Of a stretch of DNA of 64,000 nucleotides, positions 1-12,140 are shown in pieces; the first letter of the stretch is position 1, and the number at the start of each line of letters is the position of its first letter. The stretch spans positions 4,402,001 to 4,466,000 of the forward strand of contig CM065307.1 in the NCBI GenBank assembly GCA_033032175.1. The letters are read 5' to 3'. The DNA is from Saturnia japonica. Its lineage: Eukaryota > Arthropoda > Insecta > Lepidoptera > Saturniidae. The notes beneath the pieces were generated by a model that searched no databases, was not told the origin of the DNA, and was given only the letters and a program-made list of their open reading frames with translations. Position numbers and translations under genes: made by a program.

Positions 1-1109
1 ACAGTAAAAGTAAAACATTTTTTATTTATAAATGTGTATTTCTTTCTATACATGTATTTATAAAGGATATATTAATCACGAATCTGATTGTATATCCGAT
101 TTGTATGAAATTTTATAGACAAGAAGCAAAAAGCAATAAGTAAAAAGGTGTAGATAGGGTAGCTACATTATATTTTCACAAGACAAATGACACGCTACTG
201 CACACGCACATATCATTTGTTTACATGAGGAAGTAGGAAAGCATGTTTTAATATCGGCAGCGAAAATGAGACAACTATACCTTTGTTATATAAGTAAAAA
301 TAAAATTACGAGACGAAAACAATTACAATAAGTGTGGAGCCGCGGAGCATCGTTGGTTTGAAATAATATCTGAAAGATCTTACTTAAGTCTGTACGGTAA
401 CTAACTTATATAGAAAAAATAACGATAATAAAAATGTATTTTAAATATGTAATCGTAAAATTACACCTAATAAAAATGGTCACTGTATGATAAAAAAATT
501 ATAAAAAAAAAAATCAAACCAATATCAAATTTCATAAAAAGTTGAACGTAAAATAAAATAAAAACTTCTGGATTGATTCCAAATCTGTTCTCGACTTGAA
601 GGCAATCACAAAGTATTGACCGTGAAATTAAAATATTTTCTTCATTTCTAGAGTAAATTACAAGAGCAGCAAAGTTCAAAAGATCACTTGACCGAACTTG
701 TTTCAAAGGAGTCCTCATTCGGTGCCGTTTCATAATAATGAAAGCCGAGGTAATATTTTAATAACACACACAATGACTTTTATTATCCCCCGACGCAAAC
801 AGAGGGGTGTTATAAGTTTTTATACCCATGGGTAGTAAAACGCAGTTATATTTTAAGTAAACAATTTATTTGTACTCAGTATACAATTTACAAACCCGCA
901 ATGTTACTCTTCAAATGTAGTATTGAACACTGAAGTAGGTTACAGGTTCTTTCTCCATGGTCCTATGGTAGTTTTCTTCTTTTATATCGGTTGTTGTTTC
1001 CACTTCGCGTTCCAAAATAGAATGGCTTGGGATACGGCTCACTCAAATACTCGAATAAAATATTCCCGAAATCACTACAATGTTCTTGAAATTTGGTTAT
1101 AAACAAAAT

Positions 1110-1262
1110 GAGTCACTATTTTTAGACAATTTTTCGCAACCCGAGCTATAAGCTTTTGAATGTGTGAGTAAACTATAATGTTTTTAGTACCTTCGAATAC
1201 GTATACGATATTATGAGCATATTCTAGATATTTCAAGAATGGTTGTCCTTTTATATTTAAAC
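1110..1262 (+). repeat. Dispersed repeat family E (copy 1)
   Basis: ATAAGCTTTTGAATGTGTGA, TTTTTAGTACCT and CTAGATATTTCAAGAATG match 38440-38625; a minus-strand fragment is at 15905-16022. Confidence 0.55.
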
Positions 1263-1647
1263 TCGGACCCTAACAAAACTAAGCCGAAATAAAAAAGGTA
1301 AATTATACTTACTACTTATAGTACTCTCAACCTTCAATCAATACACTCACCGCCATGCATACAATAGAGAAACGCCACATATACACACTTTACACCTCTT
1401 GGATGAAATACCTTGCACGCCATCCATGGGAGCGATGAATCAATTTAATAAACAAAAATATCGTTATTTAATATTCAATATTCATCAAGAAATGTCTTTG
1501 ACCAGATGCCAGAGGACTTACCTGTTGACTTTATATAGACATTTCACGAACCCTCTTAGTCTCGGGTTACTCTCAGATGCCTTCAAGTCATCAATTTTAA
1601 AATTATATCTCTGGGATGTTTTTGAAAAAACTCTTCTTTTTATGGTT

Positions 1648-1962
1648 ATAGGCTTAGCATTGTGGTCACAATTTCATCTGACCTTTAGTGACGATGTGGC
1701 CCAAGATGGTGCACGCTAAGCCTAGTGGAAGACTGGCTCTCAAGTGTAGCTGCCAGAACATACCTATGGGTGTTTGTTGACAGAATTTCAACTTGAGAGT
1801 GATAGCTAGCCAGGCGGGCTTTAAAAAAAGCCCTACTACCACGCTATGGTTTCATCACGATGTTTTCCTTCACCGAAAGCTCAGGTTCATTGCAAGGATT
1901 CGAACTAACATCGATTGATGAGGAGTCCGTATACGCTACTAACTAAGCTATCATCCCTTCTT
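1648..1962 (-). mobile_element. tRNA-derived SINE, family 1
   Basis: On the minus strand the head contains GTTCGAATCCTTGCAATGAA (B-box), then GAGCTTTCGGTGAAGGAAAA, a CTAGCTATCACTCTCAAGTT body, CACTAGGCTTAGC and a tail ATCGTCACTAAAGGTCAGAT ending TTGTGACCACAATG. The most complete partner is 4902-5178. Transcribed by Pol III when active. Confidence 0.7.
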
Positions 1963-2252
1963 GTTTATTGTTCAATAGCGTAGCATTTTTTTCTTTACAT
2001 GGAGTTAAGAAGCATTTGCTAGTTTAAATCTTACCATATTCTCACAACTCGTTAGATTAACATTTATCATTGTTACAGCGAAATGTTTTATGTAATAAGA
2101 GTAAATTAAATCGTCGAGTTTCTCAGATCCCAAAAGTTCATAATACACTTTAAATAATGGTTCTAAATTTTGAATATCCTTGTGTAAGTAGATTATAACT
2201 TACGTGCGAAATTTCTAATATTTGGTTTGTATATTATAATCTATTTATTATA

Positions 2253-2799
2253 CTATTTCCATTTCTTTATTTTCTCTATGACAGTTCTAATTTGATAGTT
2301 GTAGCGTTGTGGCCAAATAAGTAATGATATCGATCTCAATGAATATCGATATGAAATAAGTAGTGACGTTTCATGAGATTTTCATTAAAATAAATTAATA
2401 AATATTACCTGTCGTTATAATTATTTCGTTTCATTGTCGAGTACCTACCTATACCTACTTATTTTACAACAGCTTCGACAATTTTGAAGAAGTTAGCATT
2501 ATCAATCAAGAATTAATACGTGTAACATCTTGTAATGAAATATAATATTAGTTAATAAATTTGTACAAAAGTATCCGGCAGTAGTTTAGTTTCTTACATT
2601 TTGTAAAAAAATATCGGGTCTGTAATCGTGTTACGTTTATCGATATAGCTCCATCCCTATCAGTTTCTCCGACTCTAGTATAACCTTGTACGTGTGTAAT
2701 CGTCATGTTTTTATAAAATAATGCATACATAATGTAAAAAAGACGCTCGTTCAAGTTTTCACAGGAGCTGTCATCGAGAAAATAAAGAAATGGAAATGG
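2253..2799. mobile_element. 547-bp MITE with TA target duplication
   Basis: Flanked by TA (2251-2252 and 2800-2801). The ends are inverted repeats of about 36 bp: the left starts CTATTTCCATTTCTTTATTT and the right, read inward, CCATTTCCATTTCTTTATTT, then TTCTCxATGACAGxTC on both sides. No transposase inside. A TA duplication fits Tc1/mariner-type mobilisation. Confidence 0.8.
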
Positions 2800-3523
2800 T
2801 ATAGTATTGGTAATGCTCCCTGCGCTTTATTGGAGCACCGTCACCACACAGCCGCCCCACCGCCACACAAGCAATCGTATGATGTCACGTTGCATCATTA
2901 AGAGTTAGATGTCAAATGATGAATACTATAAGCTTCCCGTGTGCAAAATTTTATAAAAATCGGTGCAGCTATTTTTGTATCAAATCCGAACATACAAAAA
3001 AAAACATGGCATATTTTTATTACTATCCTTGTTAATAATAGACGTCTACCAGATAATTCTTTCTTTGGAATATCTTGTTAAATGAATATACAATTTCGAG
3101 TTAATTCTTTTTCGTTATCTTTATGATTAATAATTCAATTATAAGTAGTGGACTTTAATCTCATTTTACCTTTATCCAATTAGAAGCTTTATTTTATTAT
3201 TAACTTTTGATTAGAGACTCGACTTTCTTTGATAAGGTTAATTGATTAGGATGAAAGTTTTTTTTTATTTTTATTTATAAGTGGTGAATCCCCTGAGACT
3301 TTTTGGCCTCTGATAAATTGAATTTTTACAAGTGATATAATTATTTACATAAGATGCAAAAAATTATGTTTATTGTAAGTATGAGTGTAGGTATATTATA
3401 TTATCAGTAAATACCTCCAAATTCTTATTGATTTTCAGTGTATTCGTAATATTTGCTACAGGGCCATATAAGTTTTACTTCATTCACGCGTAAAGGTTAC
3501 ACAAAAAATATTTCATTGGTTTT

Positions 3524-3738
3524 AAGCGACCTAAAAAAAATACGGAAGGTTACTCAATTCGAATTTTTTTATGGATGTTCCGCCATAACTTCTTTGTTTT
3601 TGAACTGATTTCGATGATTCTTTTTTTGTTGGATAGGTGGGTGGTCCCATTTTCATATAATTGGCATTGGACCTTAAACTTCGAAGATACACAAGGAAAC
3701 TCTTCAAAATCAATGAAGTTGGTTTTAATTTTTAAATA
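3524..3738 (+). repeat. Dispersed repeat family A (copy 1)
   Basis: The family is ~230 bp and has nine copies here. Core: ACTCAATTCGAATG, GGATGTTCAGCCATAACTTC, GAACCGATTTGGATGATTC, CATTGGCATTGGACCTTCAA, CTTCGAAGATACACCAGGGA. Weak inverted ends AACTGACTTCAA and TTGAAGTTGGTT suggest a MITE. No ORF of its own. Confidence 0.7.
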
Positions 3739-4901
3739 TTATATCAAAATCAAATTGTATTTATTAATAAAATACTTAAATTTTAATGAAATGATTATTA
3801 TTAATATTGAATTATATAAAACGAAATAGTAACTTCGACTATGGTTAATTGCACGTTATTTCCTTTCGAAGAAAGATCTGAGTAAGTATCAAATCGTGCC
3901 TAAAGAAGTATTACTTAAAACAATATACGAAGTTGCGGTTCTTTAAATAAAATTTATTTAATAACATCTAAAAAGATATCTATCTATCTATTTAGATATA
4001 TATCTACAGAATATATCCTGCGTTTTCTATTCCCATAGAGTGAAATGACATTCCATTTGTTTCGGTTTTATTGTGTTTTTAAAATAGAGATGTCACCAAT
4101 CGGTACTAATAAAATTGTAAACCAGTATGAGATATTATATTTATTGATGTTTTTTTTTTCAAAAGCATTGAACTCTTAGTATATGTAGCTTGAATAAGGG
4201 AGACATATTCGCATCTCTCGTGGGTTAACCAAAGCGTTATTTTTATGTTTTTTTTTTGCGGTTTTCACCATTAAAATATATTTTTTATAGTTTCTTGAAG
4301 AATACTAAATAATCAACTTGCAATTCTGTCTTTAAAATCTTGCAATTCAAATAATTGTACCGTAAAATATAACGGTAGCACAACACTACAAAAATAAATG
4401 TGACAACATTATTTCCTAGTTTGGCATTAGTGATTGTCAATTCACTCCATGGGAATAAAATAACGCAGTATATGTATCTACCTGTATCTCAAATTCTGGA
4501 ATTCCTATCAGAACAAAAACTATGCGTCACTGACGAGCACTGGATCGTGCCATTTCGTTTTAATATGCTTCTTTAGGTTACTTGACATATAGTGTGATTA
4601 TTATTTGTTCAAACGGTTTAAGATGTAAGGAAGAGATTTTTTAGCGCTCGGTCGATTTATAACGTCATACATCTTTAGTGGACATTTTAGTTAGGTACCT
4701 TGGAATATTTCAAGCTTAACGGTAGACTCATAGCTGTTGACAGTATCCATACGAAGGCGATCTTGACTGTCACCCTCTTCCTCGTCTTATTCCTGCCAAA
4801 TCTCATCGGGTACCTAAGGGAAAGGTACCTGAAATGCAAGTGACTTTCAAAAATCTAAATAATCAAGTTGTACGAAGCATGTTTATGGAGTTGTTAGAAA
4901 C

Positions 4902-5178
4902 AAAGATGGCACAGTGATTGATTGTATGGACACCACGTTGATCGACGTGAGTTCGAATCACTGCATAAGCCTGAGCTTTCGGTGAAGAAAAATATCGTGA
5001 TGAAACCATATATATGGTTTTAGGTTTTTTCTTATGCCTGCCTGGCTAGCTACCACTCTCAAGTTGATAATCTTCCTATAGGTGTGTTCCGGTAGTTCTT
5101 CCACTAGGTTTAGCCATCTTGGACACATCGTCACTTAACACCAGGTGAGATTGTGGTTTACCTAATAAGGATAAAAAA
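4902..5178 (+). mobile_element. tRNA-derived SINE, family 1
   Basis: The head has GAGTTCGAATCACTGC (B-box), then GAGCTTTCGGTGAAGAAAAA, GGCTAGCTACCACTCTCAAG, CCACTAGGTTTAGCC and ATCGTCACTTAACACCAGGT. Tail A-rich. Confidence 0.7.
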
Positions 5179-5212
5179 TTATGGCCCTGTATTTAGGTAT
5201 ATGTAGCTTCAA

Positions 5213-5345
5213 AATGAAGAAATTTCTTTATTAAATTTAGATCCTAAGAAAGAACTTATGAACGTCAAAACACTACTGCCTGTTCGGATAACATCCCAGT
5301 CATCGAGAAGAACCGACGAGAAACTCAATCGGGGCTATAAACATC
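5213..5345 (-). repeat. LINE 3' tail (same family as 35568-36050)
   Basis: Carries the conserved GAACGTCAAAACACTACTGC (plus-strand reading) and the ATCGAGAAGAACCG box. 5'-truncated to the 3' UTR, as expected from incomplete reverse transcription. Confidence 0.7.
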
Positions 5346-5514
5346 TTTTTTAACATTATTTTTGGTGGTTTTATAGTGCGGTACAGTCACGAAAATCTTT
5401 GCCATTCGATACAATTATTATCATCTGCGATTGTAGCTCGTAATAATAATAAGTCTGTAAATGATCCAGTGTTAGGTAACGGCTTTTTCTCGTGAAAAGG
5501 CGCAACCTTAGATA

Positions 5515-5880
5515 CCACGCCAGCCAACGATGCGGCCCAGTGCGATGCGGCGACGCGGTCGCCCAGTATACGAAATGAAACAAGCGACTTTTTGATAATA
5601 GACTATTATTTAGTATCTGTTTTTCAGTATGAACGTGAACAATGAATATTGTTGCAGTCACTTTTCACTCAATGATAATGTCCATGTTTTGGGGGGTATA
5701 AGTTCAATGAAAATGGGTAGGTTAATATCCCCAGTATTATTTAATATAACACAAATTTTATATAAATTTTTAACTTACTCCATTGCCTCTACGTAATATA
5801 AACTTTAACTATGCCACATTACACAATCCCGCAATATGGTTAAAAAGAAGTCCAAAGTTTTCTCCTCACGTATTAATATA
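5515..5880 (+). repeat. Dispersed repeat family F (copy 1)
   Basis: Shares GCGACTTTTTGATAATAGAC, CAATGAATATTGTTGCAGTC, TCACTTTTCACTCAATGA, AACTTTAACTATGCCA and AAAGTTTTCTCCTC with 56595-56910. Origin unknown; no ORF. Confidence 0.65.
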
Positions 5881-6094
5881 TAGATTACTTACCTATCAAC
5901 GCTGATTGTACAAAGATGCATTATAGACGCAGTACAGAGTAGAACATCCAAGCAAATCCAGGTCAAACAGTATACGGCCGGTAACGGAAAGTATCCTGTA
6001 AGTAAAAAAAGTTATGAAATATGTATGACGATATCTCGCTGTAAAGTTTTCGAGAAAGGCAGAAATACATTTTGCACTTCGTTAATGAGTTTAA

Positions 6095-6723
6095 GGCTGA
6101 AATCTATAGAGCGTACTCATTCTTAGCTCAGCCTTGGCTTAGCTCAAACTTCGCTAAGTATTTACTCAGCGCAATCTTAGCTTTCGAATTTATAGTCTTA
6201 GCTCTAGCTGAGGAAGTATCTGGTAACTTTCAAATAACGTTTCGATACCGCATCTGGACTGTTCAATTTCTTCAACTCAAAAACAAATAAATTAATCACG
6301 AATTATGTATAGAAAATTAAAAAGTGTTTAAAATAGAATTTAAATTGTGTAATTGTATAACATTTATCTTGCTTTAAAGTAAAAATGACATATCATTCGT
6401 ATATAAAATAAAAAGATTAAACTTTCAAACCAATGACGAGAAACAACTGCAAACAACAGGAGTAACAAAACGTGTACGTAATAAAACAGTCTTTTCTATA
6501 TAGTAGCCAACAAAATTCAAGCTATACAGATAATTTAAAAAGTATATAAAATCACTGTTAAGTCACTATTATGCTATAATATTTTTGTAGTCGTATAATA
6601 CCCAATTTTCCGTAAGTCGTCGAATTCGATGACTTGAACTTTACTCAGGCAGAGTTGAGCTAATGCTAAGCTTTTCGCAACTAAGTCTGAGCTAAGACTG
6701 AGTACGCTCTATAAATTTCAGCC
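6095..6723. mobile_element. 629-bp Harbinger-like MITE
   Basis: Ends are inverted repeats of about 40 bp: the left begins GGCTGAAATCTATAGAGCGT and the right, read inward, GGCTGAAATTTATAGAGCGT, continuing ACTCAxTCTTAGCTCAGxCTT. A 3-bp TAA flanks both sides (6092-6094, 6724-6726), matching the TWA duplication of PIF/Harbinger. The interior repeats CTTAGCTC-like words and has no transposase. Confidence 0.8.
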
Positions 6724-6894
6724 TAAGTCAAGCCCCTGTACAAGTCATGTATACTACTGGTATTAAAAGAAAAATATCGTATACTATATATGCCAAATGG
6801 TTTCACTCATGTTAAATTTATTCTACGAAGTGTCCATTGCACCGCCAAGGCACCTGCGTAGCCTATAATAATTGTTTTCACTTTCCATACTTGC

Positions 6895-7175
6895 CTACCG
6901 ATTGCCCGACTGTGGTTGCGATCTCGACTGCGGACTGGTGTATTCTTCGGAGAATAGGGGTTAAAAGAAAAGAAAGGTAGGGTACAGAGAAATTTCAGCG
7001 GTGATTTCTCTACTTGGGGCAGTCTGACTGGTGGAATTCCTCCAGCCTACAGAGGATCACAGCCAAAAAACCATGTGTTGTATTCCTGCGGTTCAAGGGT
7101 TCGGCAACGCGCTAGTGATACCTGGTATTGAGTGATAGCAGGCAGGCTGTATGTTTGTTTGCCATCTTTGTTATA
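6895..7175 (+). repeat. Non-LTR retrotransposon 3' tail, family K
   Basis: Contains TTGGGGCAGTCTGACTGGTG, GTTCAAGGGTTCGGCAACGC, GCTAGTGATACCTGG and GGCTGTATGTTTGTTTGCCA. Relatives at 27490-27725 and 35213-35432. The end GTTTGTTTGCC..TTATA is typical of lepidopteran LINE 3' tails (from memory). Confidence 0.5.
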
Positions 7176-7185
7176 TATTAAAATA

Positions 7186-7467
7186 CAAGTATGCAGTTTT
7201 TATAACGCACTAATAATTATAAAACATCTTCTGGCTCTATTACCAGACCCTCGTTATCAAGCCCAATCTATTGGACTCGTCAAAAAAAATCATATGAGCC
7301 TAATTAAACTCTAGGGGTTTGCTAGTAGCCACTGAAGAGTTCCACTTTCCGCCAACTGGTTCCATCATCAGATTAGCCCCAAGATACTTAAATATAGATT
7401 TCTCATCCGAACTACATATCCATAAGTTCAAACTACATTCATTTTGATACGACAATCAGAATCAGGT
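7186..7467 (-). repeat. Dispersed repeat family J (copy 1)
   Basis: An inverted partner is at 37165-37440. Shared blocks: GGGGTTTGCTAGTAGCCACT / GTACCTACTAGCAAACCCCT and CATCATCAGATTAGC / GCTAATCTGATGATGGAGCC, and both have a ...TTTTATAA.... tail. Class unknown. Confidence 0.6.
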
Positions 7468-7615
7468 TAAAACTGACTTTTAAAATTTTATTAAATTGTT
7501 TGTTAGTAAAAAGTGAATTTAATAAAAGCGTTTATAAAAACATATTTTATGCTGACTCGAGGCCTGTTTGGTACACACACATGGCAAATGGATGGCACAT
7601 GGCACAACAGGATCA

Positions 7616-7745
7616 AAATCAAAAAAATCTTTATTCAATTTAGGCCCCAATAAGGTACACATGAACGTCAAAACACTACTGCCGCGCCGGTTCGGGAAAT
7701 ATCCCAGTAATCGAGAAGAACTGGTAATAAACTCGATCTGGTTTA
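7616..7745 (-). repeat. LINE 3' tail (same family as 35568-36050)
   Basis: Contains TTTATTCAATTTAGGCCCCA, ATGAACGTCAAAACACTACT and TCGAGAAGAACTGG in plus-strand reading; 5'-truncated. Confidence 0.7.
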
Positions 7746-8339
7746 CCTTTTTTTCCAACTGTACATTTGTACATTAAAAATAATTTAGTGGATGTACAGA
7801 GAGGTAGTCACTTCCAGAAATGACCATCAATCACATTTACAATAATACGAAATATTTAGTTTTAATTTTACTTGGTTTTTTCTTTTAATTCCATTTTACT
7901 TTTAGGCGTGTAACACTTAAATGTCTTTTCTTTCTTTCTTTCAAAAATAATAAAATTAATTATATGCATAACGCACCCATATTATTAGGCAGTAGCTAAG
8001 CTAATCATGATTCAACTACACCAATAAACGTCGCCGGCAGTAATAGCCCACGCCTTAATCTACCCATTTACCCACGCACGTACAAACATGTTATTGGCCG
8101 CAAACAAAATCCTAAATATATCTCATTAGTGAACAATCTGTGTTTACTAGGATCATAATATTATTATCACATAATAAATGAACACGATGAATTCATTTGA
8201 AATTTGCCAAAAACAAATGTTTTTTTAAGAAATACGTTTTGTTATTTGACTATTTTCATGAAAAATTTATTAGTTAAATTCTTTTTTCGAATGTTTAGTA
8301 ATAAATCTATAGTCCTGTCTATACTTTTAATATTTTCCA

Positions 8340-8975
8340 AAATTTTCTGATAGCCACACTATATGGACGATACTGATCACGAACATAATATGTCATTAAT
8401 TTTTTTTATCTGTCTGTCTATTTGTATTTAACACATAAACGGCTTGTTTGATTCTTATGAAATGTTATACATACTATGCTTATGTCATCGTTCAATTAAT
8501 AGGGTATAAGAAATTTGAAGATTACTTTTAGAAATCGTATAAAAATTAATTTCCAAAAATTTTTAATTTAATTAATTCTTAACCGTTTTTAATAGAAATT
8601 TTGTACAGTCTAATTATTTACACAATTAATGAGATATAAGAATTGTCAATATTACTTCTAGAAATAAAAAATAAGTTCAAGCAATTAAATTTTAATCAAT
8701 TCTCAACCGATTCTGATCAAATTTCCTAGCCCGGAAGCATACATCATATTATAATTGAAACGCTATAAGAATCGTTAATAATGCGTTATAAATTGTAAAT
8801 CAGAATAATAATTTTCAACCGATTTTGATGAAAATTGTGCACGGGAAATGCATGCTACTCTCCTCAATTGATACGGCATATGAGTCAACAATATGAGTAA
8901 AAATAAAAATTCGGGATGTAGATAACTACTGCGTAGTAATAAACGCGTGCGGAGCCGCGGGCACACCATTAGTTA
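8340..8975 (+). mobile_element. Helitron-like family D, with internal degenerate tandem units
   Basis: Ends GCGTGCGGAGCCGCGGGCAC. Inside, AACCGxTTxTGATxxAAxTT recurs at about 8446, 8581, 8705 and 8817 (spacing roughly 112-135 bp), each followed by a GTGCAC/GAAGCATACAT-like segment, so the element holds about four decayed tandem units. Minus-strand relatives are at 28885-29170 and 44750-45200, and an isolated end at 39830-39865. Confidence 0.5.
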
Positions 8976-9532
8976 TAGCATAAAATTACGGTTAATTATT
9001 TACAGTACGGTATTATTAATAACTTTGATTAAAGTTATTTTAATCAATACAAAACTATTTCTTAAAATAATTTTATGAAATGTAAATATAATTACTTCAT
9101 AATTGCGTTTTCTTTAATATATTTCTGAAGGTCTTATGATGAAATAATAATTTGTTGAAAAGCTAAAACATATAATAACCATAATAATTATTGGGTACAT
9201 AATTCTATGAAATTACATAGTTCTTTGAGTAAGCTCAGATGACTACGACCATAAATACAATAAAGCCAAATGTCTCCATTACTCTCCACATATATTTTCA
9301 GCAATTTCATGACTTTTACGGCCTCTTTTATCCCCCGCCGCTGTTATATTTCACCATTAGTATTTATGTATACTCCATTTGTTCTAGCGCTAAATGTACT
9401 ATAATATAGAAGGTTTGTTCGTAATAACTCACGCTGTCAAGTTACAAAACGGCTTTATTGTATCTTTTTTAAAGATACAAGTTGAGTAACATTGTCTTGG
9501 TATACTAAAATTATTATTTTTAGTTTAGTTTA

Positions 9533-9650
9533 TAATGTTGATGGCTTAATGGTTGCTTAGTCAGATACCAAGTCGAATAAAGTGAGTTCGAACTCTGCAA
9601 CAAGCCTGAACTTTTGGTGAAGGGTAATATCATAGTAATATTGAGTGGTG
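9533..9650 (+). mobile_element. SINE family 1, 5' half
   Basis: GTGAGTTCGAACTCTGCAAC (B-box) and CCTGAACTTTTGGTGAAGGG; the 3' half is missing. Confidence 0.55.
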
Positions 9651-9985
9651 AAATTTTTTTAAGTGTAAATTTAGGTAATAATTATGATTAGTTGCCGCCC
9701 AATGATCTAAATTTGACGCTGATAATAGACTATTATTGCGACTGATATTAGTAAAACTAATAACTTGACTAATGATATTCATCATAGTTAAATTTATTCG
9801 AACAAGTCTCTGTCATCGTTGTTTTTACTGCACGTACTAACTTGCCCACAATATTCCAGATAGCCTGACGTTCATGGTTGCTGCTTCGCCACTTACCATC
9901 TTAGCGTGAAGCTACATAGCCAATAACCTTCTTCAATAAAAATTCAAAAATTATTTTCCTACTCTTGAACGCTGTTATAAAAGTT

Positions 9986-10514
9986 ATACCTATTTGCTAC
10001 CCGTGCGCAATAAATTGAGACCTGGGGGCGGTGACGCTACAGACGCATGGTTGTACTGTGCACAAATAAAAATCACAACAGGTTTCCACCCGCAACTGTC
10101 TCTGTTATTTTTTTTAATGTAGCGAGTGTTGTACTTCGAACAACAGGTCAACAGATCAACAGGTAAACACCACTGTTTGTTCCGTTTTTCTTTTTCAAAA
10201 AAGTCTAACACTTTTAACACGAGATTTTTCTCTCCACTATGTAAAGTTTTACCCTTCATTATAACAATAAACTTAACACAAAAAATAACAATAAAATATA
10301 GCGGTAATTCCTTTAACGAAACAGTATCTAATAAGATTATATAATCGGAGCGCATCGTCGTTGCGCGACGTAAGCCAGTACGAGACAAAGATGTAAAAAA
10401 AATGGCATTGCCTACAGTACAACACGGGAGCCTGAGCGGAAGGCTTGGGGTAGCGGGCGGAGGGTTGCATTCCAGGCGAGTCTCAACTTATCGCGCACGG
10501 ATAGAAGTAGGCAT
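9986..10514. mobile_element. ~530-bp inverted-repeat element
   Basis: The left end ATACCTATTTGCTACCCGTG pairs with the right end read inward, ATGCCTACTTCTATCCGTGC, followed by GCGCAATAAATTGAGACC versus GCGATAAGTTGAGACTC: about 40 bp, diverged. The interior carries GACCTGGGGGCGGTGAC and its counterpart CGGGCGGAGG. No ORF of note and no certain target duplication. Confidence 0.6.
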
Positions 10515-11150
10515 TTTTTTTTTAATCCAGATATGTGTATGTATTAGGAGTGCGCAATGCAGGTAGCGTTGTATTCATGTGATTATATATGGACTACTAG
10601 ATTTTATAGGAATTTACAATCATTACTATACAATTGTAAATGTTAATGACATATTTCATTTATTTATAGAAGAATAATATGGTTGAAGATAAAGGTTCTA
10701 TTTTAGCGATAATTCAAGCTGAGGCAATAATATGGGTACAATTTAATGTTAAAAAATCCATTATTTTCTCAATCGTCTCTCAGATCTGAGTGGGAGATAT
10801 CGACCTTTCCCATTACATCTGTATTCCATTCGCAGTTCCTTCGTGTCTGCGAACGGCCTTATCGAATAATTTAATTCGCCGTCACGTTGTTCGTAGCGAT
10901 TTAACGTGAAAGAGCATTTGGCGTTGATAGATGATCACGCCTTGCACGAAGGTCACCGAGCCATTGACGTCATCGGATCTATTCGATAGTGCAAAGAAAG
11001 GCGCTTACTACATACAAAGTGAATGAAGAATATAGAGCAGCTATTAAAAACGCTTAAATATAAATCTATATTAATAAACATGTAGTACTGTTAATTTTTT
11101 TATGTACCTATACTATATGAAAGATACTGATCACGAATAGGGCATATAGG

Positions 11151-11700
11151 ATCAAGATTGTCCCATTTTTGCCATTTCTCTACAGAATAATTATAAAATA
11201 GCTCTTCATGTGCTTGTCTCTCCTCGGTTAAATTTGAGTTAATGTATTCTAGTGCCAGTTCACCCATGTTTCCCATACTAATTCGATCAGGTTTAAATAC
11301 GGATGATACGGTGGCTAATAGAGTACAGTATGACCCTTTGCTTTCTATTTGACATCAATTTTGAATTGTTTTTCTGATTTGTTTATTTTTATTAATTTGA
11401 ACAAATTCCTATTTTTATAGTTTAATTGTATTTAAAATTATGCTGATATAACCAATCATGCATTTCCTTTTTCAAGTAACACATCGTAGGTATTTAATCC
11501 ATGTCGTTACAATGATATTTCGCGTAGAGAAGCCAAAAGTTTCTCGCGATCCCATTTTTCGACATTGTTAAAATTCATATTTCCATGATAGTCTATGCTT
11601 GATGTTGATTTGAAAAGGGTTAAAGCTCCATCAAGAAATCGTATACTTTCACCAGTATGTACAATGACCAATCTATTTCCTCTTTTGAACGGTTGTTAAA
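11151..11700 (-). pseudogene. Tc1/mariner-superfamily (DDE_3-like) transposase remnant
   Basis: Heavily decayed DDE transposase reading on the minus strand in several frames. Readable pieces in order are GNRLVIVHTGES, then DYHGNMNFNNVEKWDREKLL, then a WLVISA-like segment, then GHTVLY followed by PPYHPYLNLIELVW with the third acidic residue, then a C-terminal MGELALEYINSN...EEKW-type tail ending near 11151. This order matches the insect IS630-Tc1-mariner transposases typified by YHDEMN..FEKW and RLPPYHxxLNPIExxW. The expected LDNAPYH block with the second Asp cannot be found. Several stops and frameshifts are present. Inverted-repeat ends were not identified. Confidence 0.75.
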
Positions 11701-11879
11701 TCACACTGGATGACGAACATGATTTTGTCTTGTATATTTGTCTATAATTCTTACAAATTTATTATCTCTGGTTCTATAATACCAGTTTGTATTCAGAAAA
11801 AAGGTTAAATATCAACATTAAAACGGGAGTTATTTTAATATGGCATGTTCACATTTAACTTTTATTAACATCTTGACAA

Positions 11880-12140
11880 CTTAACCATTCAAGTCAACGT
11901 CATCTGGACGTAACTTGCACTCTGCTAATTAATGAACGAGGAAATGGCGATAGCGGGGTTATAGAGGTGTACAGCCCGACTGGGTCGCCACCACCATGTA
12001 TGTGGTGAAAAGCCTCTCATAGTGGTACGCGTCGTGTTTCGGGATCAACCAGTGCAGCAATTAGTGATGAATTATTTATCTCTTGGTGGTCGCCACCATT
12101 TTAGGATTGTACTGTGCTTACCGTCGGGTACGGTTTAGAT
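11880..12140 (+). repeat. Dispersed repeat containing a single array-like unit
   Basis: Holds CCCGACTGGGTCGCCACCAC, then CGTGTTTCGGGATCAACCAG, then TTAGGATTGTACTGTGCTTACC. The order matches the reverse complement of an array unit followed by the array flank. Fragments also occur at 20990-21130 and 38940-39150. Confidence 0.55.
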
